From NCBI GenBank assembly GCA_023052935.1, contig JAJSOM010000008.1, forward strand, positions 62,001 through 126,000: a DNA stretch of 64,000 nt. The letters run 5' to 3'. Shown piece after piece: positions 33,560 to 44,404 of this stretch. The position numbers and the translations under genes are program-made. Source of the DNA: Piezodorus guildinii. Taxonomy: Eukaryota > Arthropoda > Insecta > Hemiptera > Pentatomidae. The notes under the pieces were generated by a model. It was given only the letters and a program-made list of their open reading frames with translations, did no database searches and was not told the DNA's origin. Each line of letters opens with the position of its first letter. Positions within the stretch are counted from its first letter, which is position 1.

Positions 33560-33735
33560 TGTCATACGTTTGTTCTTATCTCTCTCCATCATTAGTCCTG
33601 ACGATGGCCTAAAAATTAGGGCGAAACGTAGTCATCTTATATTAAGTTTCTGCTTAATTAAGTTTTTTGATGAATGCACCCCGAATTAACTTCTCCTCAG
33701 TATACACATACGGTCAACTATTCCTACATAATCAT
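33560..33735 (+). mobile_element. Penelope-like element terminal fragment
   Basis: Aligns with the reverse complement of the left arm of the element at 57034-57823 and then with that element's right tail ('gtatacacatacggtcaactattcc' against 'tatacacacagtcaaccattct'). It contains CTGACGA...GCGAAAC at 33598-33627, the core spacing of a hammerhead ribozyme. Confidence 0.5.
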
Positions 33736-33890
33736 GATACAATTATTATACCTCATGTTTTTAAATTCCTGTACAAAATTCAATGAGAAGAAATAATAGC
33801 AATGAAATAAGACATTTAATGGAAATAACCATTGAATCATAAGTATTGATATATTTTAATTTATTGCAATAATCTCTTGGCTTGAAATAT

Positions 33891-33892
<2 letters not shown>

Positions 33893-33937
<45 letters not shown>
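33893..33937. repeat. (TA)n microsatellite
   Basis: About 44 bp of TA repeat. Confidence 0.95.
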
Positions 33938-33938
<1 letters not shown>

Positions 33939-33940
33939 CA

Positions 33941-34024
33941 TTTCCAAGTCAAATTCAACCTTTTCCATTTCAAATTCAACCTTTTCCAACTCAAATTCAA
34001 TCTTTTCCATTTCAAATTCAACCT
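33941..34024. repeat. 21-bp minisatellite, four units
   Basis: Four units of about 21 bp based on CCTTTTCCATTTCAAATTCA. The frame on the minus strand gives a repeated seven-residue LNLKWKR, which I consider incidental. Confidence 0.85.
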
Positions 34025-35064
34025 TATTGTGTTATATTGCTGACAGGTGCAAAATATAAATATTAAGATTAATATATTTTTAATTACCATATCAAATTTA
34101 AACATTTTTAATTTTCTGGAATATATGAAACGTTTTCTATAATAGATTTTTTTATTGTTATAAACTATAATATGTGATGACTCCAAAACCAATTAAGTGG
34201 TATAACATAGTTTAGTTTGTTATTTTTGTTTATAATGATTTTCTTTTATTGTAACTTTGGCTGTAATTTGTTAAATTTAATGAATTGTTGAATGACTATA
34301 AAGATAAGAAATTAAGAATTAATGTGTGTGAATTAAACTTGGCAATATATATCCAAATTTGTACAAGATCTTTTTTAAGACAACAGTTGTTGGTATCTGG
34401 AGATAGTATATCAGCCGAAACGTTGTAGAATTTAAAATTAAGTCGTGTTAGAAACATGTTTGAAATAGCTGAATATTTGTATACATATTTTCTTCTATTT
34501 TAGGAGAGAATTTCTCCTTTTTCCAATTCCAGCCACTATGGATTCGGCGCTGGTAAAGAGCATATTGGTATAACTAAGGGCAATACCACTGCTCTTTCAA
34601 TTTAACCGCAACCTTGGATTCCAACAATTACGAGTTGAGGAAAATCAACACAAATAATAGGGGAAAAGGTAGACTTTGAGAAAGACAGCTATTATTTAGC
34701 TAGAATGTTGAGGACACCATTAGCAATGCTTGCTGAGTAACGAAAAACAAACACTGAAGGGACATAACAGTTTCATCAAAAGAAGCTGTTCTCATCTTTC
34801 GAGGAGGGGAGAATAGAAAAGAACTGGAATGAAGTAGGCTGCAAGCCCTGAAGGTCAGTGAAATGTTAATTATTAGCCTTGATACTTGGTATTGGACTCA
34901 AAGAACTGCACAATCCCTCATTTATTGTTTCTCTTTAGCATTTGTATATCTCGTTATCTAACAATTTATTCAACAGGTAATTATTTTATCTTTAAAAATG
35001 TCTGCGAATTTAAAGAAAAAAAATCTGGTGTGGGCAAACACACGTCCTTTACTTAACTCCGTTT
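34025..35064. other. No recognised gene
   Basis: AT-rich. A weak hammerhead-like string (CTGGAGA...CCGAAAC) lies near 34397-34425 but the stem does not pair well. Confidence 0.35.
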
Positions 35065-35746
35065 TTAAAACCATTTAAAGAATTTTTAATTACAGTCAGA
35101 GATAAATATGAGTAAAACTATTAAAGAACTAATTAAATTGAATTTCTATAAAAATATGTGTTTTATTAAAAAAATCTATTATATTTTTATCTAAACTAAT
35201 CAATTAGTTTTAATGAACTTTCATCAATCTTTATTAACTTTTAAATCTTTAGCTTTCCAACGGTATATTATACATATATATTACTGATCTTATGTTCAAA
35301 AACGAAAAAAATGCATTAAAAAAATATGTTTTCAGTTTTCTCCTTTAATTGTTTATCAAATTCGCTCAACTTGCATATTTAGCTGTTAATTATCAATGCT
35401 AACAAGATAATATAGTTATTGTAATAGAATATACAAAATTAAAGCTACTTTAAAGAAATAAAATTTTAAATATCGGCATTTAAGTCCTGTCAGAATATAT
35501 TAATCAGAAAGATTAAAACCTACATGATATTAAAGCACATTAAATTTTACATTGAAATACAAAATTTAATCAAAATCTTTCTAGCCGTTTGTCAGAAATT
35601 CGTAAAAAGGTGCAAAATGCACGGTATTAAATGGCTCTTCTGGTTAGCTGATTTGAAAAAAAAGTTTTTGTACCATTTCGGGCATATAATTGCCTTAAAT
35701 ATGAAATTTCAGTTTTATAGGACCTTTCGTTTATTCGCGGGAGTTA

Positions 35747-35784
<38 letters not shown>

Positions 35785-35800
35785 TTTCTTGCTCCGAAAC
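35065..35800 (-). repeat. TIR-rep copy 6 (minus strand)
   Basis: A long copy in reverse: 'ctttccaacggtatattata', 'actgatcttatgttcaaaaacg', 'gtgcaaaatgcacggta', 'tggctcttctggttagctga'. An (AC)n tract at 35750-35781 replaces the TG-rich segment near the family's left end. Confidence 0.8.
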
Positions 35801-35904
35801 ACTCTACCAAGAAGAAACACTAAGTGGCATCAAAGATTATTAGAAAACTTATACAAAAATTATCTATACATTGACGACCCTTCTATCCAAACTTTTAACA
35901 TTTA

Positions 35905-36058
35905 ATGTTGGCAATGCTAGAGTGTTAGTCCTTAATTTTGTCTATCCGGATCTAATAAGGATAGGGACCATTAGCGGGTAATTTACATCGCACAAGCGCC
36001 TGACCACTATTTTGCGTATTACGAAAAACGGTATAACCAAGGTATTTTTACTCACTTA
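35905..36058 (-). mobile_element. SINE family S1, headless copy
   Basis: Minus-strand match to the body of S1 ('ttttgtctatccgg', 'aaggatagggaccattagcggg', 'acatcgcacaagcgcctga'). The tRNA-like head is missing, and a TIR-rep copy begins right beside it. Confidence 0.65.
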
Positions 36059-36061
36059 AAA

Positions 36062-36675
36062 AAAATCTATTCACTTTTACTTACCTGAAGTGAAAATTTT
36101 CGAATACCAGTTTTCGACGGAAATACACGTTTTGAGGTCTCCTGAGTCCAAATGACCAAGTGAACCAAAAGGTAAAAAGTCCAATAAAACTGAAAATTCA
36201 TATTTAACACAACTATAAATCCGAGATGTTACAGAATCTTTTCACCAAAATCAGCTAACCAGAAGAGCCACTTTATACCATGCATTTAGCACCTTTTTAC
36301 GATTTTCTCAAAAACGGGCTTTAATATCATGTAGGTTTCATTCTGATTGAAACATTACGACAGGCTTAAATGCCGATATTTTAAATTGTCTACCTCTAAA
36401 TTCCTTTAACTGTAGATTCTATAAAAAATAACTATACTATCTTGTTAGCATTGATAATTAACATTTAAATATGCAAGTTGAGCGAATTTAATAAACAACG
36501 AAAGGAAAAAACTAAAGAAATATTTATTTAATGTGATTTTTTGTTTTTGAACATAAGAACAGTATACATTAATATAGTATATATTATATACATCAATTTA
36601 GATGTATAATATACCGTTGAAAAGCTAAAGATTTTAGAAAAAATATTCTCTTATACACAAGCTTGTAAATCCTTC
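36062..36675 (+). repeat. TIR-rep copy 7
   Basis: Begins TTCACTTTTACTTACCTG and follows the family through 'aatataccgttgaaaagct' before diverging near 36670. It lies head-to-head with copy 6. Confidence 0.8.
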
Positions 36676-38569
36676 AAAAACGTATTTGAAAATTGCATTT
36701 CATTCCAAAAGGTTCTAAAAACGTTTCCTTCCAAAAGGTACTATGTCCATGTTTCGTTCCGAAAAGTACTATATCCTCTCTGAATAGATAACCTTTTCTT
36801 TCATTTCATTCCAAAAGGTACTAGATTTCCTTCTGTACAGCAGAAGCACCTAACGCCGTAATATATTACCAATAATTTATTGTTTTATTCTTTTTGTGCA
36901 TATTCAATGGTTCATTCAGCACGTGGTATTAACCTAATAATAAGTTTTTAGGATGTTTAGTTCTTGTAGGTTGTCAATTAAATAAAGTTGTTTATAGTAT
37001 TTCTTCTTGAAGCAACATTAATTTACTTAAAATGATTTCATAAACTCAAATCTTAATAGAATAATGGTCTTTGATCCAGATAATAGTTGGAATTAGCATT
37101 CCACGAAAAAACGTGCCTGATCTAACTTAATAGTAGATTTTTTTATTTTATTTTTATTTTTTTTTTATGTAATATAAAAGCTGAAAAGTTATTTATTTAA
37201 CTGTCTCTATTGTTAAAAATTATTTATAGGTAGTTAATAATATAGATAAATTCACACAAATAGTAAATACAAGATCAAAACAAACTTCATAATTACATAA
37301 TTTCTTATTATAGTGCCATAAATAGATAAATTGTCCTTTAAATATTTATATTCTTAATGAAGAATAGATAATCAATGTAATCAACCAACAAATAAAGATA
37401 TTTCTCAGAGAGAGAATAAGGAAATATACATAACTTAGTAATTAATTTTATAAAGACGTTAGTTATCGGTAATGTATCATGAAGGTTATAGTGACTGTTA
37501 CGAACTAATCGCGCGTTATATTCTTCCAAAAAGTACTATATCCATATTATATTGCTTAAAAGTGCAATAATTTGGAAAAAAAAAGTTGGTAACTCTAAAA
37601 ATCAACTTTAGATTTTAATAAAAAGAATCACGTAATTTATCGTTTTCTGTAAAGTTGTCTAAAGTAGAAATAGTGCCTTTTGGAAACCAACGTCTTAATT
37701 CTGCTAACTTTGGTTACAACTTGTCTATAAAATAATACCAGATCGTTTCCCGCACACCTCCAATTTAACAGCGACTGCCGTAAATCGGTTCGATACCCTA
37801 CCACTAAAGCTCCAGGTAGGCCGGGACAATAGCCTAGAAGGAAAACCTTTATCCGTAGTAATGTCATTAGAACAATTTAGGCCGAGGAGGTAGAATGCGG
37901 GTGGCCATTGTGTTGAATGTGGGTCTGTCGGAAACTGGCACATTACCACAATATAAAAGGTGTCCCCTTCTCCTACTGAGATAACTGTTTTGAATAGGAA
38001 TCAGGTCATATTTAATGCTCTGGTAAACCTCATAATATTAATTGAAATCAAGAAATGAAAGCATTATTTCAATGTTAATGTCTAATTTTCGTAAATATTG
38101 GTTTATTATTTCTAGTAATGAACCTTTGTAATAAAATAAATAAATTACACCCCTCATAATTTAAGGTCTTACGTTTACGTTGTTCAGAACCTAAATAATA
38201 TCTCAATAAAAAAAATCGTCTGTCCGTCGTCCGCACTACGCGACTTATCTCCAAAACTAAATGGTGAATATGAATAGCAGTGGTGATATGCCACTTTCCT
38301 TTGAATTATTTACTACTTTTCATATTAGCTAATTGTCTGTATACATGATCTATATACAGTTATTCTCTTATATAGTTATTTGGAAATAATAAACAATTAT
38401 GTAATAATTCGTAGCATTTTTTATATCAATCATTAACATGTGTTATTTATTAATATTGTATTCAGTTTCGCAAGTCGTTTTTGAGAAACTGAGATGCACA
38501 AAGAAAATTAGTGAAATGGTATTTCCTTTTATAAATATAGATTTACAGTTAGCTAGGGGAAAACCAAGT
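36676..38569. other. Non-coding, with a degenerate short tandem motif
   Basis: No gene. A TTCCAAAAGGTACTA-like motif recurs irregularly at 36700-36835 and once near 37525. The rest is AT-rich. Confidence 0.45.
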
Positions 38570-38660
38570 TACGCTTGTCCCTCCTAGTATGAAAAGAAAA
38601 GCAAAACCCGAGAGATCCCAGTGCTTCTCTCTTAGCCGAGTCACAGGTTTCGAACAAGAG
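38570..38660 (-). mobile_element. Fragment of the A/B LINE 3' UTR
   Basis: 'aagcaaaacccgagagatcccagtgcttctct' parallels the minus-strand UTR of B ('aagccgaatccaagagatcccagcgcctctc'). Confidence 0.5.
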
Positions 38661-39205
38661 GAAGTTCTCTCCTCCTTTAGTTGGAAAAAAAATGGTTCAA
38701 CGAGGCGCATTTTTTTAGTCCGCATGCTTGGAGATTTTCACGTTCAATGAGGCTCTTAAAGTGTAGTTCCACGTCAGTCACCTTTATCGGGCACTGCTTA
38801 GGAGCGTCGGCATTCGTAATCAGTGTGTACAACTTTTTTCCTTCTGTTGTAATAGTTGTGCTGAGCAACTTCGTATTAGTACTACTCCTGCCGATGACCC
38901 CTGTCTAAATTATTATTCGCTCGCTGCCATTATTTTTTCTCATTTTATAGATTTTAACGGGAGGATGCTGCTGGTCAGGTAATTATGCATTTATATTCTT
39001 AAGAAACTTCAGAAAGTTACCCACTGCTTTATCGAATTCCTAAACATTAAAATCATTTCCATTCTGTATGTCCCGGAAGGTGGCCAACCATCTATTGATA
39101 TTATTCTTTACTCCTTCATCCTCCTCCCCAGTTACATTATTAAATTCGTTTCGTATCAGGTCCCTTAATCTATAGTTATTTGCCTTCCTGGAGTGTTTTT
39201 TTTTT
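38661..39205 (-). pseudogene. Unrecognised protein-like remnant
   Basis: The minus strand reads, across a few stops, LRDLIRNEFNNVTGEEDEG, then NRWLATFRDIQNG, then NFLKFL, and further on ITTEGKKLYTLITNADAPK and CPIKVTDVELHFKSLIER. The residue composition is protein-like and differs from the surrounding AT-rich DNA, but I do not recognise a family. It could be a decayed gag-like or host-derived sequence. A T run (39198-39213) lies just right of it. Confidence 0.3.
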
Positions 39206-39213
39206 TTTTTTTT

Positions 39214-39507
39214 TCTACGTGGGTTGCTAGCCCCCTGTCACCTTTCAACGACAGACAACAAATAGGACAGACTTAATCATCAGTTTTGGGTGGGGAGAGA
39301 GGTGGTCTTTGCTTATTGATACCATAATGGTAACCTCTGTTGTCTGAGAAGGCATCTTGGGCAAACTAAGGAATACATCATCTAACGAGAGGATTTGTCC
39401 CAGGACTTCTCCTCCGTCCTCTTGCCATTCTAACTGTTTTTAACCGCCTCCTGCAGTAGCTACTACGTATAGTTGGAAGTATCGTATATGTGTAACAAAC
39501 GTATTCC
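39214..39507. other. No recognised gene
   Basis: Moderate GC, starts after a T run, possibly the 3' UTR of a minus-strand retroelement ('ctacgtgggttgctagccccctgtcac'). Not assignable. Confidence 0.3.
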
Positions 39508-39520
39508 AATTAATAACAAT

Positions 39521-39826
39521 TTTTTTCTTCTTTTTTTTCCGTGGCGCGACAGGCCGTGTAGGCCCTGGGCCTCGCGGTGTAATCTCCTTGGGAGGTTACA
39601 CTCCCGTTTCGTGATGCATTTTCTAGTGTAGGATCATCACTCCCTACGCCTAATTTTGTGAGTGGCCACCATTTGGCTGACGGGTCTCACATACCCGGGG
39701 GAGAGTCTGTGAGTGAATCCCCATTTAATTACATTCTTATAAAAACCCCGTTGGGACTGGGATTCGAACTCACAACTTTGGCATGAGAAACTAGCGCGCT
39801 AGCCACTCAGCCACGGGCTCCCCTCT
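39521..39826 (-). mobile_element. tRNA-derived SINE (family S2), full length
   Basis: 306 bp on the minus strand, bounded by AATTAATAACAAT at 39508-39520 and 39827-39839. The head holds a good A-box, TGGCTGAGTGG, and B-box, AGTTCGAATCC, at normal spacing. The body is GC-richer than the surroundings, and the left end is T-rich (its A tail). The head folds like a tRNA but lacks a proper acceptor stem, so it is not a functional tRNA. Confidence 0.85.
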
Positions 39827-39839
39827 AATTAATAACAAT

Positions 39840-40654
39840 AAAATGTTTTAATGTGCAACAATCAACCTTTTTAATCAAATATAATATACGGTCAACAATT
39901 ACGTACTCATCATTTTTTTTATAATGACGAGTATTTTTTTGGAGAGTTATGAGAAAATGTCGTATATCAAGAGTATATCCTTCCAATTATGTTAAGAATT
40001 TATTTTGAACTGGCTTTTAAAATATTAAGAGATATTCGTCCAAATTTTTTTTCTACATCTCTCTTGTTCTTCATTTATATATATTCAACTGAAGCTTATA
40101 TATTCAGTTTTTTTATCAAAAGAACTTATATTTTTATATATTGTAGTTATAAAAAAAATTATACACTAGATTTTGACCTCTGATTTGAGTGAATCCGGAT
40201 AATCTTTTGATGCCAAGATCACAAGAAATAAATAAAAATATTGATAACATTCATTAATTTTTTCTCTGGAAAAGTAATTTCAAAGAGCGACCTTTGGATA
40301 ACTTTTGTTTGTTTATTTCCTAATATCTAATGGCTACTCCTCTTGATTAAGGTAGTTTTGAAAATTAGTCTCGAAGTGAAAAAGAAAAAAAATCCTTTGA
40401 CGGCATCAAAAGACACGGCAGTTGGAGAGCTTTTAACCCGCCCTAACTAGATTTCTCATAGCAATCACAAAAAAAAAAAAAAAAAATCGTAAATATAGTC
40501 TAAGGGCACACACGGCATCTGGAAATCTTTATTTCTCTACGGTGATTTGATTATTATTTTTTTTTTATTACCTATTCAAGATTTTCGGATTGTTAAAAAA
40601 AAAATCATAACAATAAGAACAAAACAATACAGCGGCGCTAAGTTCCTTATTGGT
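39840..40654. other. No gene seen
   Basis: AT-rich. A 64-codon frame at 39989-40183 is low-complexity and not convincing. Confidence 0.5.
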
Positions 40655-40960
40655 CACATCAAATCCTTACAGCCATTTTTCAAATCATCGTTAAATGGAA
40701 GAAAATGCATGGTATGAAGGGGCTCTTTTGGCTTATAGATTCTATTGATAAAGTTGCCACAACATCCATGACATATAATTAATTAAAATATAATATTACA
40801 GTTCCGTTTTTCTTTTGAGCTAGACTCACTACATTCATCCCCACTCACACAGACCTTTTTCTGAAACTTGATCATTTGGACGAAAAGAACCACGTCTATT
40901 TTCGGTGAAACCTCGAATATGAAAATTTTCCCTATCGTAATAATTTTTCTAACCACATCT
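40655..40960 (-). repeat. TIR-rep copy 8 (minus strand)
   Basis: Diverged reverse copy: 'aaaatgcatggtatgaaggggctctttt', 'ttgatcatttggacg', 'acgtctattttcggtg', 'gaaaattttccctatcg'. Confidence 0.65.
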
Positions 40961-41309
40961 TTGATATGGCTTATTTTTCCTCAGCGCAAAATCCATTTCT
41001 AGGTATCTCGATCCTGTGGATCAACCGTCTAATCCGAGTCTTGGTCTACCTCACTTTCTTGTGCACTGCCCCTTCCGTGGTCTACCTCGGTATATGCGTA
41101 TAGCTCACACGAGCTATACGACCAGCCTACTTTAACCTTCCGAAACGGATGAAAGGAGTAATCTCATACTTGGTTCGATCAACGTCTCCATACCTGCTTT
41201 ATGCATAATCCCTCCTGTAATGGATCGCAAAATATTTGTTCAAAAATCAATTCCATGATCATCTGGTTTCGAAATAATGTTAAAACTTGCCGAATGAGAG
41301 TTTCATAAT
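40961..41309. other. No gene seen
   Basis: Mixed composition, nothing recognised. Confidence 0.5.
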
Positions 41310-41989
41310 GCTATATATTGAGAATACTGATGGAGGTCAAAATTCATTATTAAATAATTTGAATTTCGATGGAAATTAATAATAATAAGCCTTTGTTGGT
41401 AAAAGTACAAAAATCATTTACCTACCTCCGTGGGTACCCCTCCCTCTCTCCTCTCCTTCTTCGTAATACCAGGATCCACCAAGATCCCACCAAGCAAGGG
41501 TGTTAGGCCTAATCAAGGGGTAGACATTCCATCATAAAGGAATACGACGCCACCTTTAACATTTTTGGGAATATCCTTGGCAACTTCTTAAAATTTGTAT
41601 TGTAAAATTTGGACCGCCGTCCTCGGGCAATTCCCATATCAGCTTCGCCCCCTGTTGTCCCAACCACCAATAGCAATTGGGAGGAGTGCGTAAATTTTCA
41701 AAAGTAACTATTTTTTATGAGAGTTTATTTTTAAGAGAGATGGAGAGTGTAGTCGTATTCCAGTCACGAATAGTAGAGGCCAAACACGAAGAGAAGTCTG
41801 TCGAAGGTCAGAGAGTAACCAGAGGAGAGTCGATGCCGAGGAATGAAACTAAGAAAGGACGTCTGAGAAGAATTCCACCTTCTTCGAAACACGTCAGCAG
41901 CGTAGTGTCCTAATACCAGGTACTTATTTTTGTAATATTGAATGGTGGTTAATAGTAATCAGTTCCTCAGTATTATCAATCATATAACA
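41310..41989. mobile_element. TIR element R2, copy a (~680 bp)
   Basis: Ends form an inverted repeat of about 24 bp: TGCTATATATTGAGAATACT at the left and the complement of TGTTATATGATTGATAATAC at the right. Left and right segments are shared with 59613-60064. No transposase; the frame at 41677-41913 has no motif. Probably a non-autonomous DNA transposon. I could not define a target duplication. Confidence 0.6.
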
Positions 41990-42199
41990 AATATATCCTA
42001 TGCAATCATAATCTAATTGTGACAGATATATGTAATTTCACATTAATAAGAGGTTCAATTAGAAACTCTTGGTTACATATTCATCCCTTTCGTGCCAGCT
42101 AGTATTATAGAGATATTGGTAAACGCCTTGGAAACATAAAATATATTAATTGATTCTGCTATTGGGACAACCACTGCCTTTGCAAAGCAGTTGACAAAA

Positions 42200-42625
42200 A
42201 AACAAAGCAATTAATTACCACTTTTTTTAAACCAATTGATGATCAAAATCCCATTAAGAAGGCTCCTTATTTCAAAGAAACAGCGATTAGACTTTTTGAT
42301 TCTTGTCTTGATCTCAGCCGAAATATCATTCGAGTCATTTACATACAGAGAAGATACGTGAACTCTTTGGCGCGTTCAATGACATGTATGCTGATTCTTA
42401 TAGAATTTTCTGGAATCGCGTCCTGCCCCATTACCATGTAATCTCTTTTTGTACCATTGATAACCAGAGCCAACCTTTATGCAGTCCGCTCCAGTGTCTG
42501 AAAGTCCGTATAGTTCTTCCTACTATACCCATACCATTTGGAAAGCCTAGGAGCTGAACTGACCTATCTAGATAGATGATAGTGCTATTTGTTTGAGCAC
42601 CTGAGCCCCTTACAGCTTTATCGTG
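42200..42625 (-). pseudogene. Degraded LINE RT fragment
   Basis: The minus strand carries SVQLLGF (followed by a mutated catalytic box), DIVGRT-like residues, a KEFTYL block and EIKTRIKKSNRCFFEIR-like residues in the correct order for an RT palm-to-thumb segment. The YADD/FADD equivalent reads PNGM in the open frame, so the copy is dead. The clade is uncertain. Confidence 0.5.
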
Positions 42626-42713
42626 ATCCATATTTATTCATATGTAGGTAAATGAAAGAAAAAAACAAATATTTATTAGAAAAAAAAACTGAAAAGCTTT
42701 AGAATGGTTTAGT

Positions 42714-43027
42714 GGTCTTCTGTGAACCGTCGAGGAGTTCACATCGCGGTGTGCGTTCTTTGAAGTTTCGGCATCTTTGACTGTGTGACAATACTCTTCT
42801 CAGAAGCCGCGCCGGCAGCGGATGCTACCCAGCACCAGATAAGCCCTTGTGGATTACTTATTACCAAGAATATCTTATTTTATTAATAGATCACAGGAGA
42901 GACTTGTGCCAACTGTGTTAACATCGCGGTGTGCAGGCCATTGAAGTTTCGGCACCTTTGATAGTAAGGCAGTACTCTTCAAAAGCCGTGCCGACAACGG
43001 ATGCCATCCAGTAGTAGATAAGCCTTT
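42714..43027 (+). promoter_or_regulatory. Tandem 5' UTR monomers of element I
   Basis: Two related units share ACATCGCGGTGTGC (42741 and 42921), 'tgaagtttcggca', 'agtactcttc', a 'gccg..ggcagcggatgc' block and 'agataagcc', with a period of about 180 bp. Such 5' repeats often carry the internal promoter in LINEs. The ORF1 start codon lies in the final bases of the second unit. Confidence 0.7.
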
Positions 43028-44362
43028 ATGGATACGATGACCAAAATGGTTGGAAATCAGGACCCAAAACCGCCGGATATATTCGCTTGCCACTCAAAAC
43101 GGACTGGAATTCCTTGGATCAAGAAATATATAGTTGTATCTTTCACAGAAGAGGGTAAGACATTCCGAACCTCTAGCCTATTCAAGTTATGTAGATTCTT
43201 TAAAAGCTTTGCACCACAAATAAAAGTAAAATTATTAAGAAATGGGAACCTGTTACTAGAAGTAAATAATGAGAAAGATTTTCTAAATTTAAAAAATATA
43301 AAACAATATGAAAACTCGGAAGTCAACTTTACACTGCACCAATTTTTGAATTATACAAAAGGTGTTATTTACTGCCCTGAATTTAATAGCTGTACTGAAC
43401 AAGAGCTTAAGGAAGAATTACGACATGAAGGTGTGATAGAAGTAAGAAGAATTTACAGAAGATCAGGAGAAACTAAGGTCCCCACCTCTCTGCTCATCAT
43501 AACCTTTGAGAAACCAGAATTGCCAGGTAACCTCAAATTAGATTTTATTAACATTAAGGTTAGGCCTTATATTCCAAACCCTCTCCAATGTTTTAATTGT
43601 TTTTCTTTTAATCACAATTCCCGTAACTGCCAACGAAATATTTGTGGTAATTGCAGTCGGCCCAAACACGGTGACGGATGTAGCAACCCCATAAAATGTA
43701 TTAACTGTTCTGACTCGCATCCAGCATGGTCACATTTGTGTCCCGTATTTTTAAAAGAAAAAGAAATTCAAAAATTAAAAGTAACCGATAGAATACCTTA
43801 TCCCGTAGCTAAAAAAAATATAGAAAATAGAACACCCATAGTTCCCTCTACGGGGAGCTACTCTACTATCGTATCTACTCCGGCTCCAAGTATAGATTTA
43901 AATAAACAATTGGAAAAACTTGCATCCCAAATTGAATCATTAATGGTAAAAATTCAAGCCGTAGAATCAAAAATCAGTACGCGAGATACTTATGTACAAA
44001 ACAACCCATTGCCAAGCAACGCAAATCAACAAAAAAGTAGTTCCTCAACAACGCTCGAAACAAAAAACACATGTTTTAATCCGATTTCACTAACTACTAA
44101 CCAAATAAACGCTAACGAGACCAACTCGGCTGCTACACCAGATGATAAAATAAAAAATATATCTCCCGAAACATCTAATCTCGAAAAGTTAATACATAAC
44201 GGGCATCCATTAAATGAAATTAATAAAGATTCTTTACAAAGTTTGATATCCAACTCAATTACAAAAGAAATTTCTAAATCAGATCAGGTAAACAAAGCCT
44301 CGCCCCCGCAACAACAGCGGACACGAGGGAAGACCAAACAAAAATTAACGACACCTCAGTAA
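43028..44362 (+). CDS. ORF1 (Gag-like), element I
   Basis: 444 aa, nucleic-acid-binding. Residues ~25-175 are an RRM-like/Gag region (YIVVSFTEEGKTF, GVIYCPEFNSCTEQELKEEL). Three zinc knuckles follow at ~190-240: CFNCFSFNHNSRNC, CGNCSRPKHGDGC and CINCSDSHPAWSHLC. The C-terminal half is Ser/Asn/Thr-rich and likely disordered, with a basic end (RTRGKTKQK). Two further ATGs lie within 20 nt of the first (residues 4 and 7), so the exact start is open. ORF2 follows after 18 nt, or 42 nt to the conserved start. Confidence 0.92.
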   Translation: MDTMTKMVGNQDPKPPDIFACHSKRTGIPWIKKYIVVSFTEEGKTFRTSSLFKLCRFFKSFAPQIKVKLLRNGNLLLEVNNEKDFLNLKNIKQYENSEVNFTLHQFLNYTKGVIYCPEFNSCTEQELKEELRHEGVIEVRRIYRRSGETKVPTSLLIITFEKPELPGNLKLDFINIKVRPYIPNPLQCFNCFSFNHNSRNCQRNICGNCSRPKHGDGCSNPIKCINCSDSHPAWSHLCPVFLKEKEIQKLKVTDRIPYPVAKKNIENRTPIVPSTGSYSTIVSTPAPSIDLNKQLEKLASQIESLMVKIQAVESKISTRDTYVQNNPLPSNANQQKSSSSTTLETKNTCFNPISLTTNQINANETNSAATPDDKIKNISPETSNLEKLIHNGHPLNEINKDSLQSLISNSITKEISKSDQVNKASPPQQQRTRGKTKQKLTTPQ

Positions 44363-44404
44363 ACAATAAGTTAACAAGTTGTGCATATTTCTCCTCGCCT
44401 ACTT

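Noticed and set aside
34390..34430. Third hammerhead-like motif
   Set aside because: CTGGAGA breaks the conserved core A and the stem does not pair.
37690..37840. tRNA or SINE head
   Set aside because: A B-box-like GGTTCGATACC is on the plus strand while the A-box-like TTTAGTGGTAG is on the minus strand, so they do not form one promoter.
39750..39826. Functional tRNA gene
   Set aside because: A and B boxes are good, but it lacks a proper acceptor stem and is the head of a SINE with target duplication.
41310..41989. Solo LTR
   Set aside because: Begins TG and ends CA like an LTR, but the inverted ends extend to about 24 bp, which fits a TIR element better.
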